A stretch of DNA of 33,000 nucleotides, from positions 312,001-345,000 of the forward strand of contig CAJNDS010001369.1 of the NCBI GenBank assembly GCA_905221605.1, in the 5' to 3' direction. Position numbers and translations under genes: made by a program. Below are positions 6,891-16,742 of the stretch, piece after piece (the stretch's first letter is position 1; every line of letters starts with the position of its first letter). The notes beneath the pieces are model-generated. The model did no database searches. It saw nothing but the letters and a program-made list of their open reading frames with translations, and was not told the origin of the DNA. Origin of the DNA: Symbiodinium natans. Its lineage: Eukaryota; Sar; Dinophyceae; Suessiales; Symbiodiniaceae.

Positions 6891-9800
6891 GTGTAAGGCC
6901 CAACGGGCTTAGCGTTTCACCCCTAGACGAAGAGGCTGAGATGGTTGAGGAAGCGGCAAAAAGGAAAGCCGCCGGAAAGGCAACGCTCAAGGTGTTAGCC
7001 AAGGAAGACAAGAAGAAAGAGAGAGAGCGAGAGAAGAAAGAGAGGAAAACGACACAACAAGGAGCAAGCGCAAGCATACAAGTGCCAGCAGCAGCGCCAG
7101 CAGCACAACAGCAACAACAGCAGCAGCAGCCAAGCGAGGAAAAAGGAGGCACTGAAGACGACCGCTTTGCCGAGGAGCCGGAGGCTCCAGGCGAAGAACA
7201 ACAGAGGGCGATAGTGCCGAAGAGCCCAGACCAGCCAACGGCTGACCAGATCGCACAGCACGAAGCCTCGGGGCACGCGGTGCACCGTTCCTGGTGCGTC
7301 CACTGCCAGAGAGCGCGAAAGATGGTGAATCCACATTACCGGATTCGGAGAGCCGAACTTGAGACATCTTTGCCGACGCTACACATGGACTACTTCTTCC
7401 TGGGCAAAGAAAAGCAGGAAGACGACGTGATGCCGCACCTGGTGGTTCGGTGCGACAAAACGCAGCGCACTTGGGCAACTTCGTTGCCCGAGAAAGGCAC
7501 GCATGCGTACAACGTCACGTGGTTGGCCAGCGTGATACGCGAGGCCGGATGGAAGAGGATGTGCTTATTCTCAGATAATGAACACGCCCTCCGTGCGCTC
7601 AAACTCAAGGCCTCCGAAGAAGTCCAAAATGTAGTGTTCGACTTGAGAGAGAGTCCTACAAGTACGGAACACGAGAACGCGCCATCGAACGGCATAGCCG
7701 AGGCCGCAGTGAGAGAGGTGAAGCGAATGGTCCGAGCTATCCTGTCGGAGCTGGAGACAAAGCTTAAGATCGAGGTGGGCGTGGACCACCCGATTCTCGC
7801 CTGGATCGCGAGGCATGCAGCGTTCTTGATGACACGTTTTCGCATTGGCGAAGACGGGAAGTCAGCTTACGAAAGGACGCTGGGCCGACCGTGGAGGCGA
7901 CCTACCATTGTCTTTGGCGAACAGGTGATGTTCAAGCCAGTTGGTTCGAAACACAAGCGAGGAAGCCTAGATGCAAGAGTTTGCATGGGACGTTACGTCG
8001 GAACTGCGTCGAGGAACGCAGACTTGCTGATCATGACGTCCGAGGGTATATCCCGGGGCCACTCCTTGCACAGGAGGCCCGAGGATGAGAAATGGCCTGT
8101 TGAAGGTTTCGAAGTGCTACGCGGATTGCCTTGGAGGATGTCCGGTCCACAAGAGCGAGCGTCGCCCAACCGAGTCGGTATGCCCGCTCTCGAAGGCGAA
8201 CAACCCGCGCCACAACACCGAGACTTCAAGGCACGCAACCTGTACGTCATGAAGTCCGACATTGAGCTGTACGGCTACACGCCTCAGTGTCCGGGATGCG
8301 ATGCGCAGCTGATGGGTCTCCCGCAGCGAGCGCACAATGACGAGTGCAGGATGAGAGTGCAGAGAAGACTGCAAGAAACCGACGAGGGAAAAGAAAGAGT
8401 GAAAAGGGCCCAAGAGCGAGTTGAAAAGGACTACGGAAAGCGGGTCAAAAGAGACCAACCCGCGCTGGAAGGAAGACCTGCCCCCGACGCAATGGATGTT
8501 GCAGCAGAGGAAGCGGCAGGCGCACCTTTGTCCAGACCAATGGAGGTCGAGGACCGCGCCGAGCCGAAACAGCGGAAGCGCGCAGCGTCCAAGGACGTCG
8601 AGGACCTTTACCGGGAAGAGCCCAGCACGAGGGCTACCGATGGTCCAGATGTCGAGGTCATTGGAGTACACGTGCAAGGGGGAGCAAGTGGCTCTGCAGG
8701 ACCCGGCCTGGACCACTCACGCCAACAAGCACGAGCAGATGCAGAAATGTACGACACAGCAACGGCGAATCCGCCGCCAGCCAACGAGGAAGTGCGAATG
8801 AACCTGATTACGCGGATGTTCGAACAAAAGGGGCTCAAGTGCAGCCCGACCGAAGCGAAGGCCATAAACTCTATGGTTCTACAGTTGGGAGGTAATGGCA
8901 ATTCAGCTGTGCCCTGGAGCATGGTGAATGAAGGCATTATCTTGCCAATGGACCAAGAGCCGTCGATGTTCGCTCAGGCCGAGCATTTGCGTTTCTTCGA
9001 AAAGCTGGAACAAGTGAAGCCAAAGCTTCTGGTGGGCAAGCTGCCCACTGGACCCTTCCAGTCAGTACAACGTGCTTTCGACATGACCAACAAGATTGGA
9101 GTCGAGACCAGACGCGGAAATTTGAGGAAGGCCCGATCTCAACTGGGGCTTTGCTTTGAGACCTTCGAGGCACAGAAGGAAGCCGGAAACTACTTCCTCT
9201 ATGAGTGCCCAAGGGGAACTAAGTCCTGGGAGCATGAACTTGCTCAAAGGATGGGTTCGTACTTGGTTGAAGGCCCAATGTGCAAGTGGAAAGTTGACGA
9301 AAGTGGAAAAATGATTGCAGGCCAATCCGGCAAGAAGCGAACCCGCTGGATTACTAATTCGGCGACGGTTGCAACAGCGCTGGAAAAGCTATGCAAGGGC
9401 AATGCGAAGGTGTGGAACCGAACGCTAAGCTTCAAGGAGGGGATCGTGACGGCCAAGGCCGAGTATCCTCCGAAGCTTGAAAGAGCACTACTGGCAGGAG
9501 TGCGGGCACAACTGGTTCTGGATGGAGAAATGAAGGAGGTGGGCCATGTGGGTGGACCTGACCCACACGAGGAGCCACCGCTCGAAGAGTATCTCCATGA
9601 CACCTTACCCAAGGCTGGGCAGCTTCACGTAAGCGAGCCCGTCATAGACGCAAACACAGGGGCACAACTTGATGCCAAAAAGGTTGCGGAAGCAAGAGCG
9701 TCAGAACTTGCCTGGGTGAAAAAGCAAGGTGTGTACGAGAAAGTCGAAGAGAGCGTGTGTTGGGACGAAACAGGTCGTCCGCCCATAACCTTGAAGTGGG

Positions 9801-11266
9801 TAGACCGCAACAAAGGGGATGATGTTCGGGAAAACTACCGCAGTCGTTTGGTAGTCCGCGAGGTCAAGTCACAGGGACAAGCGGCGTTGATACCAGACTA
9901 CGCGCTGTTTTCCTCAATGCCACCTCTGGAAGGATTGAAGATCCTATGCAGTCTGCTGACGACACTCAAGAGGTCAAAGAGCGGAAAGAAGCTCACGCTG
10001 AAGCTGACAGACATATCACGTGCACACTTCTATGGAAAAGCAGAACGACGTGTGTTTGTCACACTTCCCGAGGGAGATGAAGCTCCCGGCTTTTGTGGTC
10101 TGTTGAAACGGACCATGTATGGCACCCGTGATGCCTCAGCTGTATGGCAGAGATCGTACACAAGCCTGTTACGCAAGCACGGGTTTGTCGTGGGAAAAGC
10201 ATATCCGTGTACCTTTTATCATGCCGAAGCCGACGTGAGATTATTGGTGCATGGGGATGATTTCCTAGTCTTGGCAGACGAAGATGGACATCGCTTTGTA
10301 GACAAAGTACTGTCTGAAGAGTACGAGTTCAAGTGTGATGGCCACATAGGACCTGAGTGTGAAAAGGATAGCATGACTGTCCTGAACCGGGTCGTGAGCT
10401 ATGACAGCCAGACAGGAACTGTTACGTACGAAGCGGATCCAAGGCACGCGGAAGCCCTAGTACGCGACCTTGGCCTGGAGTCTGCGAAGGCGGCCAAAAC
10501 GCCAGCAGAAAAGAAAAAGGGAAGTGACCTGAAAGCGATGCTTGAAGCACAGCCGTTGAATGCCGAACTTCAGAAAGCATATCGGTCTCATACGATGAGG
10601 GCAGCGTTCCTTGCGCAGGACCGTCCAGACATTGCGGAGGCTACGAAGAGCTTAGCACGGCATATGAAAGAACCCACAGAGTGGGCATGGGCCGATCTGA
10701 AGAGGCTTGTCCGCTACTTACGCGGAAATCCACGGCTGATCTACGAGTACCACCCGCAACGGTTCAGCAAAGAGATTGTGATGTACTGCGACTCAGACCA
10801 CGCTGGTTGCCTCATCACGCGGAGGTCAACCACGGGACTGGTGACAATGCTTGGATCGCACTGCGTGAAACACTCAAGCAACGTGCAAAGCACGATCTCC
10901 CTTTCGAGTGGAGAGAGTGAGTTTTACGCTATAGTTCGAGCAGGGTCAATAGGTCTGTCGCTACAGGCGATGCTAGAAGACTGGGGATTAAAGGTCGGTC
11001 TGCGGATTCGATCTGATTCCTCGGCGGCCCGAGGCACTACCCAGCGCCAGGGCCTGGGTCAAGCACGCCACGTGCAAACAAGATACTTGTGGGTGCAAGA
11101 GAAAGTCGCCACGCGAGCTCTGGAGCTAGAGCGTGTAGGCACGGAGAAGAACTACTCCGACATCTGCACCAAACCAATGCCCGAAGTGGCAATGCTCAAA
11201 CACCTCAAGAACATGGGATTGCGTTTTCATGTTGGACGAGCCGGAGCAGCCAAACGGCTCGTGTGA
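6872..11266 (+). CDS. pol: Pol: integrase, reverse transcriptase, RNase H (copia type)
   Basis: Expressed as a -1 extension of Gag-PR, adding 1464 residues; the same frame is open at least back to 6752 but offers no ATG there (TTG). Numbering from 6872: an integrase zinc-binding region with H130, H135 or H138, C142 and C145; integrase core with D173 (HMDYF), D235 (SDNEH) and E277 (NGIAE); a spacer with a C-x2-C-x11-H-x3-C motif (C473, C476, H488, C492); copia-type RT with D1047 (LTDIS) and the catalytic pair D1129/D1130 in VHGDDF; RNase H with D1307 (CDSDHAG), E1348 (SSGES) and D1382. It copies the element RNA into DNA and inserts it. Catalytic residues appear intact. The D235-E277 gap is slightly longer than the usual 35 residues. 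The frame ends 37 bp before the 3' LTR. Confidence 0.95.
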   Translation, partial: HGASVDGVRPNGLSVSPLDEEAEMVEEAAKRKAAGKATLKVLAKEDKKKEREREKKERKTTQQGASASIQVPAAAPAAQQQQQQQQPSEEKGGTEDDRFAEEPEAPGEEQQRAIVPKSPDQPTADQIAQHEASGHAVHRSWCVHCQRARKMVNPHYRIRRAELETSLPTLHMDYFFLGKEKQEDDVMPHLVVRCDKTQRTWATSLPEKGTHAYNVTWLASVIREAGWKRMCLFSDNEHALRALKLKASEEVQNVVFDLRESPTSTEHENAPSNGIAEAAVREVKRMVRAILSELETKLKIEVGVDHPILAWIARHAAFLMTRFRIGEDGKSAYERTLGRPWRRPTIVFGEQVMFKPVGSKHKRGSLDARVCMGRYVGTASRNADLLIMTSEGISRGHSLHRRPEDEKWPVEGFEVLRGLPWRMSGPQERASPNRVGMPALEGEQPAPQHRDFKARNLYVMKSDIELYGYTPQCPGCDAQLMGLPQRAHNDECRMRVQRRLQETDEGKERVKRAQERVEKDYGKRVKRDQPALEGRPAPDAMDVAAEEAAGAPLSRPMEVEDRAEPKQRKRAASKDVEDLYREEPSTRATDGPDVEVIGVHVQGGASGSAGPGLDHSRQQARADAEMYDTATANPPPANEEVRMNLITRMFEQKGLKCSPTEAKAINSMVLQLGGNGNSAVPWSMVNEGIILPMDQEPSMFAQAEHLRFFEKLEQVKPKLLVGKLPTGPFQSVQRAFDMTNKIGVETRRGNLRKARSQLGLCFETFEAQKEAGNYFLYECPRGTKSWEHELAQRMGSYLVEGPMCKWKVDESGKMIAGQSGKKRTRWITNSATVATALEKLCKGNAKVWNRTLSFKEGIVTAKAEYPPKLERALLAGVRAQLVLDGEMKEVGHVGGPDPHEEPPLEEYLHDTLPKAGQLHVSEPVIDANTGAQLDAKKVAEARASELAWVKKQGVYEKVEESVCWDETGRPPITLKWVDRNKGDDVRENYRSRLVVREVKSQGQAALIPDYALFSSMPPLEGLKILCSLLTTLKRSKSGKKLTLKLTDISRAHFYGKAERRVFVTLPEGDEAPGFCGLLKRTMYGTRDASAVWQRSYTSLLRKHGFVVGKAYPCTFYHAEADVRLLVHGDDFLVLADEDGHRFVDKVLSEEYEFKCDGHIGPECEKDSMTVLNRVVSYDSQTGTVTYEADPRHAEALVRDLGLESAKAAKTPAEKKKGSDLKAMLEAQPLNAELQKAYRSHTMRAAFLAQDRPDIAEATKSLARHMKEPTEWAWADLKRLVRYLRGNPRLIYEYHPQRFSKEIVMYCDSDHAGCLITRRSTTGLVTMLGSHCVKHSSNVQSTISLSSGESEFYAIVRAGSIGLSLQAMLEDWGLKVGLRIRSDSSAARGTTQRQGLGQARHVQTRYLWVQEKVATRALELERVGTEKNYSDICTKPMPEVAMLKHLKNMGLRFHVGRAGAAKRLV

Positions 11267-11295
11267 AGCCAATGGGTCAAATGACCACCTGGCTT

Positions 11296-11303
11296 AGGAG
11301 GGG
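11296..11303 (+). promoter_or_regulatory. Polypurine tract
   Basis: AGGAGGGG directly abuts the 3' LTR. RNase H-resistant purine tracts at this position prime plus-strand DNA synthesis in LTR elements. Confidence 0.85.
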
Positions 11304-11426
11304 TGTTTAGATTTGTAGGTGTCACACAACATGTTTCACAATGAGTGAGCATACACATGCGACATTGGCTCAAGCCGTCAAAAGTGATTGCACCTGCAGT
11401 GTTAGTTCTGCCTTAAACTCCGTTCA
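11304..11426 (+). repeat. 3' LTR (123 bp)
   Basis: Base-for-base identical to the 5' LTR at 2297-2419 as far as I can read, with TG...CA ends. It should supply the 3' end of the element transcript. The SL-like TTGGCTCAAG recurs at 11365-11374. Confidence 0.97.
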
Positions 11427-11431
11427 CGAAT
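11427..11431. repeat. Target-site duplication CGAAT, right copy
   Basis: CGAAT follows the 3' LTR and equals 2292-2296 before the 5' LTR, fixing both ends of the insertion. Confidence 0.95.
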
Positions 11432-12022
11432 TCGTCCTTCCAGAGACTTGAGGGATGAAAATGGGATGCAAGCCCAGGAAGTGTCGGAGGTATCCGACGG
11501 CATTCTGCTGACCGACGACCATGTCCATGGTGATGCGAAAAGCATGGACTCTCGCTGCTGGTCCAGATCTTAGAGCTTGGCAAAAATGTTTTTCAAGAAA
11601 TGAGCCTGCTGTGAGCTCACAGTACAGTTTGTGTCACGAGCTGTTTCCATGTGCAGAGCACCAGCTTCTGCTTGCACGTCCATGAGCAAAGATGGAGAGG
11701 AACGAAGGCTTCGAGCCTTTGGCATCGATGCTGCGGTCTTTGGAGTTTCAAGTCGAGGCTCTTTTCGAGCTGATGGAGGCCAATTGTCGAATGGGCCTGC
11801 CCGATTGAGGTCCTGCATCGACTGATCTCAAGTGACTTGAGAGCCCAGGCACACTGCTTCAAGGATGAAGCGGATGCCTCCGTCATGGACGTCATCAACA
11901 GGCGATGTCAGTTTTGCTGGAGCTATGAATGAGGCTATCAAAAGGAGATTGTATTTGAGGCTATCAAAGCTAAAATATCTCTTCCTGCATCTCTCATTCT
12001 TTTTCTTTCACTTGTTTTTTTT

Positions 12023-12044
12023 TCTCTCTCTCTCTCTCTCTCTC
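12023..12044 (+). repeat. TC dinucleotide microsatellite
   Basis: Eleven consecutive TC units follow a T-rich stretch, within a pyrimidine-rich segment (about 11990-12050). Confidence 0.85.
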
Positions 12045-12200
12045 ACTCATTTGTTTGTCTTAATCGGTGAGTTGAGCTTCTGGCAAAGGAAGCGCGAAGC
12101 GCTCCAAAACACCTTCGCGGCCTTGAAGGAAGCAGTGTGGTGGACCCGGTGCGCTCTCTCCCATTTTGCAACCTCTCCCGCATTGTGAGACTCGATATGT

Positions 12201-12230
12201 CATGATACGCCATGATACGCCATGATACGC
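12201..12230 (+). repeat. Three tandem copies of CATGATACGC
   Basis: Three perfect 10-bp units in a row, preceded by a partial, diverged unit (GATATGT). No coding role is seen. Confidence 0.9.
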
Positions 12231-12298
12231 CTTTGTTGCTGGAAGGCTCAAAGGGGCGTGCAGCATAGAGGTCTAGAGACTGTGCCAGACGTCCCAGC

Positions 12299-12487
12299 AT
12301 GCCGACACTGCTTGCCCCTGATGCGCCGCTTGCTCGCATTTCGGATCTGTTGGATCCGCGCAGGCTCAAACAGTTGAACAGTTGCTGGATGTTGCTGGAG
12401 CTTTCTGCCATGTTAGGCCTCCGAGCCTTGCAGTGGAGGCTGCAGACTCAGCCTCACGCAGGTAAAGCAGACACAGAAAAGTTGTGA
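12299..12487 (+). CDS. Possible exon, unrecognised protein
   Basis: An ATG-started frame of 62 codons with a composition more protein-like than its surroundings: a Leu-rich helical stretch with DLLDPRRLKQLN and LELSAMLGLRALQWRL. CAG|GTAAAG at about 12461-12469 would make a good splice donor inside it, so the last codons may be intronic. I recognise no family, and chance cannot be excluded. Confidence 0.2.
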   Translation: MPTLLAPDAPLARISDLLDPRRLKQLNSCWMLLELSAMLGLRALQWRLQTQPHAGKADTEKL

Positions 12488-13984
12488 CACAGGTGGTGCC
12501 AAAGAGAAAGAGAAGGAGGATGCAGCAAGAAGAGCCACGCTTTCATGATCCTGGTGTCCTTCTGGTTGGCAGCTCAGCTTCCTCAACTCAGTTATGCGCA
12601 GTTCACATGACTAGCCAAGGAGGCTCCAAACACAGGGGAGCGCAACTCGTGAAAGCCCAAGCGCTTTAAGATTTGTGAAGAGTAGAAGGTCTGTGTTTCC
12701 TCTTCAGATTCACAGCATAACTTGTCAGCCTTAGGTATCGCATGGCGTTGGTGCACCCGTCCACCTCTCAGCTTAGATGGGTCCAATATTTCTTACGAAT
12801 AGCTTCTGATACACGCACAATCAGGCACCGTGCGTGTCTTGTGTGTGATGACTATGTGCACAATCTGTTGGGCAACCAAATCCAAAACCCCAGAATCCTG
12901 AAGCCTGAGCTTCTTGTTGTGCAGCTAGTTCTGATCAAGTGTCGTGTCTGAGCGTCCAACCAGAAACCGGCAGATCGCAACGAAGCAAGTCATCAAGAGA
13001 AGCACGGAAGATCCCGGAAGTCGAGTTATTAGAGCGAAGCAATCTCCGTGGCATACCAGTTCAACGTTGGGTAGCACGGCCCATTCGAGACAGCGCAATG
13101 GGCCGTCGGCATACCGTTCTACTCCAGAGTAGCGGTCGAGCGCTTGGTCTCGGGGACCCTCGGCTGCAGCTGGATGGACAGCACTTGAGCTTCTTCAGGG
13201 TTTGCTTTGCAGTTCTGTTTTGAAACATGCATGTGAACTGGTCGTACATTGCCCTTTGTTGGATGGACGTGTCGCTTTTGTTTAGCATAGTTCATCATGG
13301 CTGTTTATTTCCTGCTCTTGTAGCTCGATGTGAGTCCTGCAGCATGCTCCACCTGCTTCCATGGTGTGCGCCCGCGCACCCTGCCTCAGCGGGCACACCT
13401 TCATGGTCATGCACGACGTACATCTCGCAAGCCCCCCCCGCTCCTTGAACCTGCCAAGTCCAAAACAAAGCAATTATGGAGGCTCCTGCGCACTTGTGTA
13501 ACCAATCGGACATTCGAAATGCATTGCCCGACATTCTTGTGCAAAATCTTGTAAGATTTCGCAACCCACTTCGTAAGCTTCAGAACTGTTGTGGCGCTTT
13601 CTCATCTCGCAACTTTGAGGAGTAGTTCCTGTTTCCAACTGTCGCTCCAACCTCACAGCGAGGGTTCGGCTGCTTTTTGGGCAGGAGAAGAGCAACATCC
13701 AACTTCTCTAGTTGGCAGCAAGCAGCGACTCTCAACATGCTCGAAGACAGAGTGGGCGGCAAGCACCCGGAACCATAAAGGAACCTTCGGTCTGGAAGTT
13801 GAGGATGTTGAGCTGGGCAATCTCAAATCAGGACCTTGTGGGAAGCACCAAAAGGAAGGACCCTCGCGACTGGAATGAACGCTTTGTAGTCACTGTAGTT
13901 CTTTCGCAACTCAGCCATCATCTTTTGCTCGCGTAGTCCATATCTTTCAGGAAAAAGTCCGAGTCCCAAAGCCCAGATAACTCG

Positions 13985-14032
13985 CATTTGTTTAAAGCTA
14001 CCCACGTTCATTTGTTTAAAGCTACCCACGTT
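13985..14032 (+). repeat. Direct duplication of a 24-bp unit
   Basis: Two perfect head-to-tail copies of a 24-bp unit beginning CATTTGTTTAAAGC and ending CCCACGTT, followed by CA of a third. It looks like a recent slippage or duplication event in non-coding DNA. Confidence 0.9.
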
Positions 14033-14759
14033 CAGGCGTTGTTTTTGCGGAAAGTGGCAAAACTGCGTCCTGCGTTGTTGCATGAACACTTGCTGTTGGC
14101 TCGGAAAAAAGGGGCGAGACTTCCCCGTGCTGAGCAGGAGTACAGGAAAGGGACTGTAGTTCTTGCACTTGCTGGCCTAAACCCCTTTGAGAGCACCTTC
14201 GAACCTGGCCGGACATGCTGGCCATCAGGCTTGCACTCCTGCCACGAATTGCAGCTGTACCCGCAGCCCAGCAAGCGCATTTCAATCACATGAAACGCCT
14301 TTTGACAATTGTTGGTACTGGAGCGCATGCTCCAGTGCTTGAGTGAAGTTGCAAGGCCAGAATTGGAACACGTCTCGAACCAAGAATCAAACTCAAGCCG
14401 TACGGCCCCATGTTTGTTTGATTGTTGCTTGGTCCGGAACTTTTCGCCCGAAGTTCAGCTAGCTTCCTCGGGATGGAACGTAAGCCTCAGCAGCAGAAAG
14501 AAAAGTAGGACAGAAACTGAGGGTTCTGAATCCATCAATACATACTAAAACTTGACTTTGTGGCACGGTTTCGCCGATGGAGGCCTGTTTGTACGTCTCC
14601 ACCCTGGCCTGCATGCCTGGTGGTAGTCATTTCTTCGTGCCATCGCGCCCCAGGCAAACAAGCACGGACAGTGCAATATCCCAGAAATCCCCAGCCACCT
14701 GGAGTATGTACAGGCGGGATGCGTGCAGTCAAGGCATGTCAAGTGCGTTCCTGTGCAGA

Positions 14760-14840
14760 CGTTGGAAGGTCGCAACAGGTACGGCACACAGTGTTTTATT
14801 GCGGAGTGATGGTCATGTTGTGACTTGTGGCGACAACAGG
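14760..14840 (+). CDS. RCC1-like repeat, exon-like piece 1
   Basis: Encodes the RCC1-type core TGTAHSVLLRSDGHVVTCGDN. The family forms beta-propeller blades with the pattern VSAG.HTVLLRSDG.V.ACGDN..GQC. An AG (TGTGCAG, ending 14757) precedes it and GT follows at 14841, so it could be an exon. The usual GQC ending is missing. It is the first of at least six such pieces across 2.3 kb on this strand, in changing frames. Confidence 0.5.
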
Positions 14841-15084
14841 GTCCCTTGGCTGCGTGAAAATGGAAGCTCCGTTTTGGAGATCTTGTGCCTTTCTTGTGCC
14901 TCGTGCGTTGGCTTCACATGGTGTTGGCCTTAGGCTGGCCAATGCGACGTTCCGCATTTGGAGGATGGTTTCGAGCCTCCTGGCAAGGGTAGGTAAGGCA
15001 ATGCGAAGACAAGCTGAGGCGCTGTTCCTCTGCCACATCGGCTTGCATGACTTGAGTTCGCCCACGGATCTTCTTTCCTTATCG

Positions 15085-15165
15085 AGGTATGTGCAGGTCT
15101 CCGCCGCCGGGAATCGCACTCTGCTCCTGCGCAGTGATGGCAAGGCCCTGGCAATAGGAGATACT
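15085..15165 (+). CDS. RCC1-like repeat, exon-like piece 2
   Basis: Reads RYVQVSAAGNRTLLLRSDGK followed by ALAIGD, a clear RCC1-type blade with Asn-Arg where Gly-His usually stands. The open frame spans 14827-15234, but the sequence before and after this core does not look like the family, consistent with a small exon in flanking intron or with decay. Confidence 0.55.
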
Positions 15166-15829
15166 TTGCCTCCACTCAGAGCCACCAAGCTGCAAAGCAT
15201 TGCAAATTTGCCAGCTCGTGCACTAGGATTCTGAAGCTTTTGCCCTGCAAAACTCGCAAAACGTGCAAGCCTCCGACCGCCTAAGGACTTCCCCGAGCTA
15301 GAAGGAGATAGAAAGTTTGTCCAGGTAGACACAGGCGCGCTGTGGGAGGGTCATGTTCATGCAAGGGTCGATCTTGTGTAATTCGGTCAGTCAATGCACA
15401 CTGACTGCACATCATATCGGCCAAGTGGCATTCTGAATGGCGCCGAGACGGTTGACCCTTGTGGGAACAGTGTTGCATTGGATCAGACCGTAGTTCTGAA
15501 GCAGAGCCTGAAACTCAGTGGCCCGTCAAGCCCTAAAGGAAAGCCGCGCCAGCGATTGAGATACAGGTTCACTAAGGCTCATGGACAGAATCTTGCTGCG
15601 GGCTCCTACCCCCACCCTCCAGTGAGCCGAGTGTTACGTTGGGTGAATTGCATGCACAGGGATGGATTGAATGTCCGCACGGTCACGCCTTGTTGAACTA
15701 AGCCATGAACGACGCTCTCAACACACAAAAACAAGCCAACACACTCAAATCCGTCATAGCCTCAGGTGGTAAAACGCTAGGATGGGGCTAATTCCATTGA
15801 GAAACCGTGCACGTGGGTCGTGCCTCCAT

Positions 15830-15898
15830 ATTGCCTCACGAGGCTTGTTTCACACGGTCTTGCTTACCAGTGATGGCCAGACGCTTGTGCCCCTGGCT
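15830..15898 (+). CDS. RCC1-like repeat, exon-like piece 3 (weak)
   Basis: Reads ASRGLFHTVLLTSDGQTLVP, matching the HTVLLRSDG core with one change, but the ACGDN part is lost. It lies in a different frame from pieces 2 and 5. Most likely a diverged blade. Confidence 0.4.
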
Positions 15899-16075
15899 TG
15901 CACGATGGTGTCGGAAGATTGTTGCTGCGTATGTGTTGGCTGGTACTTACTTGCGGAGAGATGCAGACACCCGAGGAGAGCAGACAACGAAGCTCACGAG
16001 CTTAGCGTCCCAGACTTGCATGACAACCAGAGGCGGATGGGATTTCCCGGCAGTTGTTTCTGAACTTTGAACTTG

Positions 16076-16213
16076 GACTTGGAGCGGGTTGTGCAGTGGC
16101 GCCTGGAAAGGTACATTCAGGTATCGGCTGGTGACTTCCATGTGGTGTGGCTACGCAGCGATGGCACGGTAGTTGCCGCAGGGGACAACCGTTACGGCCA
16201 GTGCAAGCCTCGG
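16076..16213 (+). CDS. RCC1-like repeat, exon-like piece 4
   Basis: The best-preserved blade: ERYIQVSAGDFHVVWLRSDG, then TVVAAGDNRYGQCKPR. It ends at CGG|GTAACC, a good splice donor at 16214. Upstream in the same frame, LERVVQWRLERY suggests the exon begins around 16076. No in-frame ATG is near, so it can only be an internal exon or a gene fragment. Confidence 0.6.
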
Positions 16214-16407
16214 GTAACCACGTCTTGTTCCGGACTTTGATCCTGCACATACAATGGTGGACGTAGGCTTTGGACACTATGTGTAGACAGTAGACCCGTT
16301 TTGTCAATCTTGGCCAGACATGTTGAGGCTTGCGCGTGCAAGCCGATTGAAGTGTAGCAAGACTGTGGGCAGTTGAGTGGCTACAGCAGAACCACAGCTT
16401 GAGCGGT

Positions 16408-16692
16408 GACGATGCACCGAGGTGCAGCATTCCTTCTCTGGAGGATCTGGAGTACACCAAGGCCGTGGCCACGCAGTTCTATGCTTTTCACCAAGATCTT
16501 GTCAACACTCTTAATCTTCGGATCGTTGTCCTTTGCACTGGGCATACCGCGAAAAAATATGCTACGCGTCTGGAGCGGCAGTGGCTCAGTGACGCTCGGC
16601 AGGTTTCGGCTGGAGGACTTCACACAGCGCTGCTGTGCAGTGATGGACATGTGTTGACCGTCGGGAACAACCGGTGCTCAGTCGAAACTTGA
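16408..16692 (+). CDS. RCC1-like repeats, exon-like piece 5
   Basis: Contains an inter-blade linker (CSIPSLEDLEYTKAVATQFY), an unrelated-looking middle, and a second blade (RQVSAGGLHTALLCSDGHVL then TVGNNRC) before a stop at 16690-16692. RCC1-type proteins alternate CxIPxL linkers and HTxLLxSDG cores, so one and a half blades are present. Confidence 0.55.
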   Translation, partial: DDAPRCSIPSLEDLEYTKAVATQFYAFHQDLVNTLNLRIVVLCTGHTAKKYATRLERQWLSDARQVSAGGLHTALLCSDGHVLTVGNNRCSVET

Positions 16693-16742
16693 TGAAACAT
16701 TTGCTCATCCTGCGGTTTCCCGTGCTTTGGAAACTGAGTGGA

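Larger units (their letters stand above)
2297..11426 (+). mobile_element. Complete Ty1/copia-type LTR retrotransposon
   Basis: A 9130-bp element with all parts present. It has 123-bp direct LTRs that begin TG and end CA, a 5-bp target duplication, a primer-binding site at 2420, and a purine tract ending at 11303. The domains run in the order Gag zinc knuckle, aspartic protease, integrase, reverse transcriptase, RNase H. Integrase upstream of RT defines the copia (Pseudoviridae) order. The LTRs are identical by eye over 123 bp and no stop interrupts the three frames, which suggests a recent insertion that may still be competent. Departures from a classical copia are the short LTRs, a leader ORF overlapping Gag by ATGA, a Gag frame of 1409 codons and a -1 frameshift between protease and integrase instead of one continuous frame. 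It sits within the hypothetical frame beginning at 1333, in the same orientation. Confidence 0.97.
11432..14759. other. Gene-poor region with small repeats
   Basis: No recognisable gene apart from the possible exon at 12299-12487. The frames are short and change often. The region contains a pyrimidine run with TC dinucleotides (12023-12044), three 10-bp units at 12201-12230 and a duplicated 24-bp unit at 13985-14032. Confidence 0.5.
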
